The notes beneath the pieces are model-generated. The model was not told the origin of the DNA, did no database searches, and worked only from the letters and a program-made list of their open reading frames with translations. From the NCBI GenBank assembly GCA_027604685.1, contig JADHYX010000471.1, positions 1 to 15,772 of the forward strand: a stretch of DNA of 15,772 nucleotides, given 5' to 3'. Positions 8,776 through 15,772 of the stretch are shown here, in pieces (the stretch's first letter is position 1; each line of letters starts with the position of its first letter). Source of the stretch: Lobulomyces angularis. Its lineage: Eukaryota > Chytridiomycota > Chytridiomycetes > Lobulomycetales > Lobulomycetaceae. Position numbers and translations under genes: made by a program.

Positions 8776-8966
8776 ATGTATAAGGCTACTGCTAAATGTA
8801 TTAGCGTTTTAGAAGTAAAGTCTTTTAAAAAAGCCAACAGCAACTAAAAATGAAGTGTTCTAGTTTAAAAAAGTTACTAAAAACAATAACAAAATTTGAG
8901 ACTTTATTAGCTGCTTTTAGTGAAATTAATGCAGCAAATATTCATGTGATCACTCATCAACTTTAG
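8776..8966 (+). CDS. Possible small two-exon gene, function unknown
   Basis: An ATG at 8776 opens 13 codons (MYKATAKCISVLE). A possible 41-nt intron (8815-8855, GTAAAG to TGAAG) would join it in phase to 36 further codons reading SLKKLLKTITKFETLLAAF and SEINAANIHVITHQL, ending at TAG 8964-8966. The second exon alone is also open from an ATG at 8850 (38 codons). The predicted 49-residue product would be helical. No family is recognised, the acceptor is weak, and nothing confirms expression; it may be chance or an exon of a longer transcript. Confidence 0.22.
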
Positions 8967-9227
8967 GTACTGTAACTTGCCATAACCCGACGATTTGCTT
9001 AAAAAACTAGATAAAATAAGGTATGTAATTAGATTATACGAGCGATCTCCATTTCTTAAAAAAAAGTTAACATACTAAGTTGAAATTTTTAAATCGATTA
9101 CCTTGATGTGAAGTTGATATTTTTAGTCGACAACACAAACCTGTAAACATGATTAGCTTAAAAGAATATTCATGATTCTATTGTTTTATAGCATCATAGT
9201 CTATGTTATACTTTCTGAAAATTTTGA

Positions 9228-9368
9228 GCAAATTTATCACATGGCTCAAAAAAGTGTAATTTGCTGTTCCATTACAATTTTGTGAAAAATAAAAATATTC
9301 CATTTCATAAAACTTCAGCTCCTGCGTGGTTACACAAAAAAAAACAATCTTTTTGTATTGTTCGAAAT
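9228..9368 (+). other. Possible unassigned exon
   Basis: A 47-codon open stretch without a start codon ends at a good donor (AAT then GTAAGTAG). It reads LLFHYNFVKNKN, FHKTSAPAWLHKKKQSF and CIVRN. A possible acceptor (CTTTTTAG, around 9429) follows, but no in-frame downstream exon stands out. It is unassigned and could be noise in the spacer. Confidence 0.2.
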
Positions 9369-9623
9369 GTAAGTAGATAATTAATTAACTAAAGTCTTTG
9401 AAATTTATCAGTTTATTATTCTTTTTAGAATATTCCATTTTTTTTGTATAGAATAGTTTGTTTTTTTTAGTTGATTTTCTGTTTTCTTTTTATTAAAACT
9501 TACAAGCACAAGCTTAGGGGAGTTAGAGGTATTTTGTATTTATAGCTCTAGCATATTAAATATCTTCGAATATAGAATTTTTCCTGTTTTTATTTTCTAA
9601 ACGGTTAGCTTAAAAGCTTTTTT

Positions 9624-12600
9624 ATGATTCAGTTTCTTGGGTGCCAGGTATTTGTTAAATTATTTTAAGTACGGCATTTCTCAATGAGTTGTTTTTTTTT
9701 TTTTTTATAGATTTCAACAGCCACTCAAACGTTTTTAGAATGTAAGGATATAATAAACATCGCAGCTGCTTTTCAAATCTCCATTTTAATTGTATAAAAA
9801 AATTTTTTTTTTGTTTTTTGATAATTTCATCTGTCTTAATTAAATTCATTAGGTTAAGGAAAATGAAGAGAAAAATTCTTTTTATTATTTTTACTTTGAC
9901 GAATTTTATAAAAACGTTGACGTCCCTAAAAAAGTTGAGAGCCTTTCAAATTTACAGCTTATTTCAGTAAAAATTGTAAACAAGACAAATTTTGTAGGAG
10001 TCAACAATGAAGGAAAAGTTTATGAGTTATTCTTCAGTAAAATTGAACAATGTGTTGTTGCTTCTTTTAAAGAAATCACTTTTAGCTTTAAGTTTGTAAA
10101 TTCTATAATTGAAGATGCTAGTTGCAACAAGACAGAAAAAATTATTCAGGTTGATGCTGGTGATGATAGATTTTTGGCCTTAAGTAATGCTGGTTCTTTG
10201 TTTTTTGGTTTAAGTGAAAATGAAAAAAGCATTTCTGTTACAGGAGCAACCAATGAAAAACTATCATTCAAAACTGGTATTGTTGAATTCAAAGGTGTAC
10301 CATTTAAGACTATATCTTGCGGCAAATTTCACTCATTAGCCTTGAGGTAACATTTTTAGCAAGGTAATTAATCCTTCTGTAGTTTTCATGGCAAAGTGTA
10401 TGCTTGGGGTAAAAACAATTTTGGTCAATTAGGATTGGGCGATGAAAAGGCAAGGGATGTACCAACGTTAATTAGTGCCTTAAAGGTATGGTATTTAATC
10501 AAATTTTTTTTTTTTTTTTTATTTGGATATAAGAATAAAGTCGTCCATAGTATATCTTGTGGCTCTTTTCATTCTGCAATATGCACTGTAGACCATAAGG
10601 TTTTTGTTTTCGGAAAAGGAAGTGATGGTCAATTAGGATTGGGAAGTTATAAAAACGAAACATCTCCAAAAATCGTTCTGGTATTATTTTATCACTTATC
10701 TATTATTTGTTTTTAATCCATGTTTATCAACATTGCAGGATCTTATGGGAGATTTTATTAAGGAAGTTCACTGCTTACATAATTTTACAATAATATTAAA
10801 AAAAAACAATAAAGTTGCTGGGTTTGGCGTTAATAGTGTATTAAAATTGAGCCAAAAAACTCCAACTTTGATACCCTGGGAGTACACAGTCCAGATCACT
10901 AGCATTATCGGCTGCTTCTCTAGCGAGATACCTGTTTTACTGCATTATAATAAAAATTTTATTGTAGATGCAGTGGAATTTATTGACTTAAATCAAATTT
11001 GCGACAGTTTTCGACTAATTCAAAGTTTACCATCATCAGAAGTGGTTTCTTCCATAAAAAAGTTGCAATTGAAAGTTGAAAAAGTGTTTTCTACTATAAA
11101 TTTGTTAAATTCAAGCTTTTTTCAAGTTTTCAATGAGGAGGAAAATGATGGGATTAGTTTGCAAAATAAGAAATATTTTTATATTGATTTATTGTCAATT
11201 AAGGAGAGTTTTTCACTTTTATTGTTACTGGATACAAAAATTTCCCTTTTGAATAGTCAATTTCCTTACAACATTGTAAGTTTTAAAAACATTTTAAAGC
11301 ATTCGTGTCTGAATTGTTTGAAAGATTTTAGTAGTTTATTAATTTTTAATGTTTTTATATCGGATGAAGTGCTTTACTTCATCATAATTTTTCAGTTTTT
11401 ACCATGCTCAATTCTAGAATTTATTGCAGATGGTTTGTTTCTTTTAAAATATTTATAAATTTTACATTTTTTTTTTATTTTTTATAGAATTTGTTAATGT
11501 TTTGAAAAGATTATCAAATAGCAATTGGGATTTTATAAAAAAATGGTGGCAAAAAAATTATTTTTTAAATGGATCTTCTAATCGACCATTGGAAAAAAAA
11601 AAGTATATTTTATAAAAGTTTAAAAAAACCAATTTTTTTTTTTTATTTTATAGATATCTTGGTAGTTCATTCGAAATATTTATAAATCAGCTAAATTCAA
11701 AATGCAAGCTACTAGTATCATCGAAAAATATGGTAAAAACCAGTGTGATATAATATTTTATTAATTTTCTTGCATATTTTTATTTGAATAGGAAGCTCTA
11801 AATTATATCATAGTTTTAGAAAAGTTTTATCAGATCAATAATTGTGGCTGGAAAAATGAAAAAAATTTTGAAGAAAGCCAAGATTTTAAAGTTGGGGAAA
11901 GCATTCAAATTAGTAATTACGAATTTAATAACAATTCTTTCAGTGATATTTTTTCAAAAGTAAAAACATTTCATTTTCCGAGTCCAAGTAATAAAAAGCT
12001 TTTTATAAAAATTAATATTTCCTTTTTTTTTAGTTACCATTATCCCACATAGTGATTTTTACAATTCTGCAATTAGCGAAACCGTTGATCTACTGAAAAG
12101 TTACTGGCACTTATTAAGTTCGAATTTGATTCCAGAAATTAGAACTGGACTTCATGGAGGAATAAATATGGGAAGGGAGTTAAATGGTGGGATATTGGGC
12201 GGATCATTAAGAATAGGAATTGAAGGAATGGCAGTTAATATTGGAGATTTAAGACAATTTGACCATAGGGCTAATAACTTAACCCGTACTTTTTCTAATA
12301 TTATTCCCACTCGTGAGCAGGAGGACGGCAGTGTATCTCCAATGCAACCTTCTGCGCCGATAGTTAATAGTATCTTTGAAGTACAATCAACTCTAATTCA
12401 ACCCGGAAGTCACATTCCTGTGAATATTCCGCGAACAACTACTCGCACATTAAATAACCCTGTTTCTGCCATAACTTTTGGAGATGAAACTCCAGTGAGA
12501 TTACCACAGCATCCGCTGGCGGCCTCTTTAAGTTTCTTTCCCTGTCTATTCGACTTACCTGCTAAAATTAAACTTTTAGAAATTGATGCTCAAAGGCGAA

Positions 12601-14293
12601 TGATGCAAGAAAGCAGTAAGGAAAACACAATTCACAATTTTTAACATTAATTTTTTTTTTCAGGTTTTGCCCTTCTTGAAAATTTTCTTTTTATGAATAG
12701 GCATACTAAACCACATTTCGAAGTTAAACTAAATAGAAAAACAATATTTTTAGTGAGCACTTTTTTTACTATTTTTTTCTTATTTATGTTGCTTTTTCTC
12801 CAATTTAGGATGCCATTCATTCTATAGGAGGGGATTTATTTGAAGACTCAAACTTTGTGTTGTCTAATCTAAAAAAACCTTTAAAAATTGTTTTTAATGG
12901 GGAGCAAGGAGAAGACGGCGGAGGTCTTTCAAAAGAATTTATCAGCCTTTTTTTTGAAGAAATCGAAAAGAGAAAATTGTTTATTGTATTAGAAGAAGCG
13001 TCGATGGAATCAGGAAACGAATCTGCCATGTGGATAAACCCCGGCATAGAAGAGGATGATGTCGATGCATTAAGACAATATCAAGTCATAGGAAGAGTAC
13101 TTGGATTGGCAATTTACAATTCTTGTTTATGTTCTTTACCACTCACCGGCGTTATTTACCATCGTTTTTTAAACTGGCCAGTTAGTGCTGACGATCTGCA
13201 TATATACAGGCCGCAACTAGCAAATGGTTTTAAAGAAATTATGAATTTTAAAGATACTGCAGAGGATTCAAAATTAGATGAAGACGGAATTTTTGGATTA
13301 AATTTTACAACGATTGTAGAAAAATTTAAAGTTGTGAATGGAGAAAATACACCTTTTAAGGCTGAGATAAAATTGAAATCTGAAGGCGAAAAAATATTTT
13401 TAAACAAACTCAATAGATCGGAATACGTACAACTTTACACAGAATTTGTTTTGAATAAAAGTGTTGAAAAAAAAATGAAGTATTTAAAAAAAGGTAAATT
13501 TTTATCTAAATTTTATTTTTATCTAAATTTTATCGAATAAGGCTTTCTTGAAATTTGTGAAAGTCCAATCTTTAAAATGTTATCTCCCTATGATCTCGAA
13601 CTTTTAGTTAGAGGGTCATGTGAATTGAATTTTGAGGATTTAAAAGCGATGGCAAGGTAACAAACTCATTTTTTAGACTTATATTTTTTAACCTAAAATT
13701 TAGGTACAAAGAGCCCTATAATGTAGAACACATAGTGATTAAACGATTTTGGAAAGTTGTATTAGGATTGGTAAGTTATTTTAACAATTGTCTATGTTAA
13801 TTAGTGTTGAAGAACGAAGAGCGAAAAAAGCTTTTTTTAAAGTTTGTTACTGGTTCATCAAGAGCGCCACCAGTCAAAGGTTTAAAGGGTACTGTTATTT
13901 GGATTCAGTCGGTAGCAGCATCGAATGAAGTTACGGAAAGCCAATTAATTGAAGAGGAACAGGGAAAAGAAGAAGAATTGGGACATAGTGGAGCTGAAAA
14001 AAGAAAATATACGGACACAGATATTGAGGATACTAACAATGGGCCAGTTAAAAGACAAAAAATGGATAAAGATGTTTATGTTTCTGATACAAATCCTAAA
14101 GATGGTATTGGGCTTTTACTTCTTAAACTTAATTTTTTAACCTTTAGGTTCAGTTCGATATATTTGGAGGTTGCCTTCTGCCCATACTTGTGCCAATATT
14201 TTGGATTTGCCATTCTATCCTTCAGAAAAAATATTAAAAGAAAGGTTGATTTATGCGATTGAACAAGGGCAGGGTTCATTTCACTTAGTCTGA
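9624..14293 (+). CDS. HERC-like E3 ubiquitin ligase with RCC1 repeats and HECT domain
   Basis: Predicted E3 ligase of 1302 residues that takes ubiquitin from an E2 onto its own cysteine and passes it to substrates. Exons: 9624-9647, 9711-9791, 9853-10346, 10383-10485, 10534-10680, 10739-11432, 11488-11602, 11654-11732, 11792-11987, 12034-12615, 12664-12752, 12809-13493, 13542-13656, 13704-13770, 13813-14104 and 14148-14293; 3909 nt in frame. The N-terminal third is a degenerate RCC1 region; clear repeats are KVYAWGKNNFGQLGLGD (about 203-219) and VFVFGKGSDGQLGLGS. The HECT N-lobe shows KIVFNGEQGEDGGGLSKEF, YQVIGRVLGLAIYN and FLNWPVSADDL; the C-lobe shows FVTGSSRAPP and LPSAHTCANILDLPFY with catalytic Cys near 1269, ending GSFHLV with Phe at -4. 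All catalytic features are present. Two inserts are unusual: a Gly/Pro/Thr-rich linker (about 675-810) and an acidic then basic insert just before the catalytic Cys (about 1193-1255). Exon 1 and the exon 9 donor are the weakest calls. Confidence 0.88.
10486..10533 (+). other. 48-nt intron that is open in frame
   Basis: This intron of the HERC-like gene (GTATGG to GGATATAAG) has a length divisible by three and contains no stop. If it were retained, the RCC1 region would gain sixteen mainly hydrophobic residues between two blades. Splicing fits RCC1 spacing better. Confidence 0.6.
13494..13541 (+). repeat. Short direct repeat filling an intron
   Basis: The 48-nt intron between the HECT N-lobe and C-lobe exons consists almost wholly of two copies of TTTTTATCTAAATTTTA between its splice sites. 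It ends in an in-frame TAA, so retention would remove the catalytic C-lobe. Confidence 0.7.
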
Positions 14294-14503
14294 GTGACCT
14301 GCTATTTTATTTTCTATACATAGTCTCAAATATTTGAGCAATAGATATTAAATTATTATAAATTAAAATTTGTATCATTATTTTAAAACATAGCGTCTAG
14401 TTTTTAAGAAATTTCAAAAAAAAAATAAAATAAAATAAAAAAAGAATAATCTTATATATAAAAATATTGAGACATATTGAAAGTTTTATCTATAGAAATT
14501 TTT
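14294..14503. other. Tail-to-tail spacer with AAAAT microsatellite
   Basis: The 210-bp spacer separates the 3' ends of the HERC-like (plus) and CFAP96 (minus) genes. It contains ATTAAA at 14347-14352, a possible polyadenylation signal for the plus-strand gene, and a short run of AAAAT units near 14420-14440. No gene is seen. Confidence 0.55.
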
Positions 14504-15722
14504 TCAGGAAGAAATCATTGTTTTTTGAATCCAAGCAGGCATGACAATAGGAGTGTTAGCCTCAATAATGGATCTGGTAGGATAGCTTTTTGGATTTCCA
14601 CTAGGTTTAAATACAGGATTCAAATTATCTCTTGCCTTTTTTTCGTCACTCTCTAGCATCGCCAACACTTCATTTTTTTTGTTTAGTTCTAAATTAAGGA
14701 ATAAAAAATTAAAAAAGACTGGTTCACTATTTTTTACCAGGTGGAGGTTCAAATGAGGGGTATTTATTAATCGTTTCACCCAGTAGACTAGGAGGTTTGA
14801 ATGGAACTAAGAATTGTGTTTTAGCTCTTGCCCCTTTTCCATTGACAACAGTTTTGGAAAATTTAGTATCAGTGTCAAGGCTATATCTTAATGGAGCAAA
14901 TGTATTAAAATATTCTAATTTTGAAGCTACTGAAATGAAAGGTCTACCTCCAACAACTTTTTTTTTATGTTCCTCATGCTCTTTCTATTTTTTTTTTTTT
15001 TTTTTTAAAATGAAAGGTTTATTTTTAATTTTTTTTTTTTGGAACTAACTAATTCTTTTTTATGCTTTAAGTCAAATGGATCTGTGCTATATTCGTATGA
15101 TGGACCAATACTTAAGTTAGGGTAGCCTATTGTTACGTACAGAAAAAAAAATTTTAACTATTATTTTTTTTTTTCCATTCTTGAATATTATTAATTACCA
15201 TAACCAGAACCTTTTTTTGGAGGTTTACAGAGAAAATTTTTTGTATGATCTGGTGGTGGAGCTTTAGGTTTGATTGGAAACTGATAATATATGATATTAG
15301 CTTTGTATGCAAAAAAAAAAAAAAAAGAGTTATGTTGTTACTTTGCTGATGTCAATCTCCGTTGTCCAAATTGGCCACTGTTGTTCTATAGTTCCATACT
15401 TTGAACCAGAACCAGAACTGGATACAATAAATTATAATTTTAAAATAGATGTAAAAAAAAAAAAAAAATATATATGTATATATTTTTGAAAAATACTTCT
15501 AAAATTCTTGAAAACTCTTTATCAAAATATACATCTTTTGTGTGCTGACCTTTTTTTGGAGGATTAGTTTGAAACTGCCTTCCTACCCCTTTGTAATCTA
15601 AAGTGCTTCCTTTGAATTAAAAAAAAAAAAATTTATTTTTTTTGTTTAGCTTTAGCTTTGCTTTTGAAAATTTTCACCTCTTTTCGGATTGTAAACTTCT
15701 CCGGTTGTTATATATTCGGTTT
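14504..15722 (-). CDS. CFAP96: CFAP96 (C4orf47/UPF0602) ciliary protein, 5' end outside window
   Basis: CFAP96 is a cilia- and flagella-associated protein; its exact axonemal role is not settled. Minus-strand exons: 15722-15678, 15609-15497, 15417-15342, 15280-15199, 15126-15050, 14984-14738 and 14688-14504. Recognisable family blocks in order: TEYITTGEVYNPKRG, GRQFQTNPPKKG, VYFDKEFSRILE (family: YFDPHFVRIFE), GSGSKYGTI (GLGSYYGTI), KNFLCKPPKKGSGYGYPNLS (family: KKGTGYGYANITIG), EYSTDPFDLKHKKE, GGRPF, PFKPPSLLG and FKPSGNPKSYPTRSI near the end. This covers nearly the whole protein except the first exon. The junction between 15497 and 15417 does not keep frame with standard splice sites, and about 30 residues usual at that point are missing. 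The other junctions are in phase. CFAP96 implies a flagellated stage. Confidence 0.82.
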
Positions 15723-15772
15723 CTAGTAAACAGAAATTAAGTAAATGAATTTTTTTTTCCTTTTTTTTTTGT

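Larger units (their letters stand above)
8431..9623. promoter_or_regulatory. Divergent spacer between acyltransferase and HERC-like genes
   Basis: The 1.2-kb spacer separates two genes whose first codons face away from each other, so it should hold both promoters. I see no dependable core promoter motif. Two candidate coding pieces lie inside it and are listed separately (8776-8966 and 9228-9368). Confidence 0.5.

Noticed and set aside
11275..11298. 24-nt intron in exon 6 of the HERC-like gene (GTAAGT to AAAG)
   Set aside because: It is shorter than any supported intron here; the frame stays open without splicing, and the read-through residues look like normal protein.
14797..15048. 83-codon open frame on the plus strand
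   Set aside because: It is antisense to CFAP96 exons that carry recognisable family motifs.
1..15772. tRNA, rRNA, CRISPR array or bacterial operon features
   Set aside because: None was seen; the DNA is clearly eukaryotic with spliced genes.

Overview
The window looks like nuclear DNA of an AT-rich eukaryote. Spliceosomal GT-AG introns are very short (mostly 36 to 70 nt), exons are small, long A and T runs fill the spaces between genes, and the proteins are unmistakably eukaryotic (homeodomain, HECT ubiquitin ligase, ciliary protein). A CFAP96-type ciliary protein implies a flagellated or ciliated stage. The membrane acyltransferase resembles those of fungi, and a Fanzor relic is present. 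A flagellated opisthokont-grade lineage (zoosporic or early-branching fungus, aphelid or rozellid) or another compact-genome protist or small animal would fit; the lineage cannot be fixed from this window.

Layout. Positions 1-5050 are a repeat-rich, gene-poor tract. It holds a broken Fanzor1-like RNA-guided nuclease gene on the minus strand (about 1138-2700). A ~480-bp repeat occupies one of its introns (1446-1917), and an inverted copy lies just downstream of the gene (538-1022), so the last coding exon sits in the loop of a large palindrome. Further right are a 60-61-bp tandem repeat (4170-4400) and two unidentified reading frames broken by stops but not by indels (3853-4104 plus, 4463-4949 minus).

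Positions 5058-15772 are an ordinary gene-dense block with four spliced genes. A small K50 homeodomain protein (5058-6116, plus, five exons) is tail-to-tail with an acyltransferase-3 family membrane protein (6623-8430, minus, seven exons). The acyltransferase is head-to-head, across a 1.2-kb spacer, with a HERC-like RCC1/HECT E3 ubiquitin ligase (9624-14293, plus, sixteen exons, 1302 residues). That gene is tail-to-tail with the 3' part of a CFAP96 gene (14504-15722, minus), which runs off the right edge.

The exon models were made by hand and checked for phase: homeobox 777 nt, acyltransferase 1443 nt and HERC 3909 nt all close in frame. The CFAP96 model has one junction that does not. The four genes belong to unrelated processes (transcription, membrane acyl transfer, ubiquitin ligation, axoneme); nothing suggests a common pathway. 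The most unusual part is the Fanzor relic with its repeat-carrying intron.
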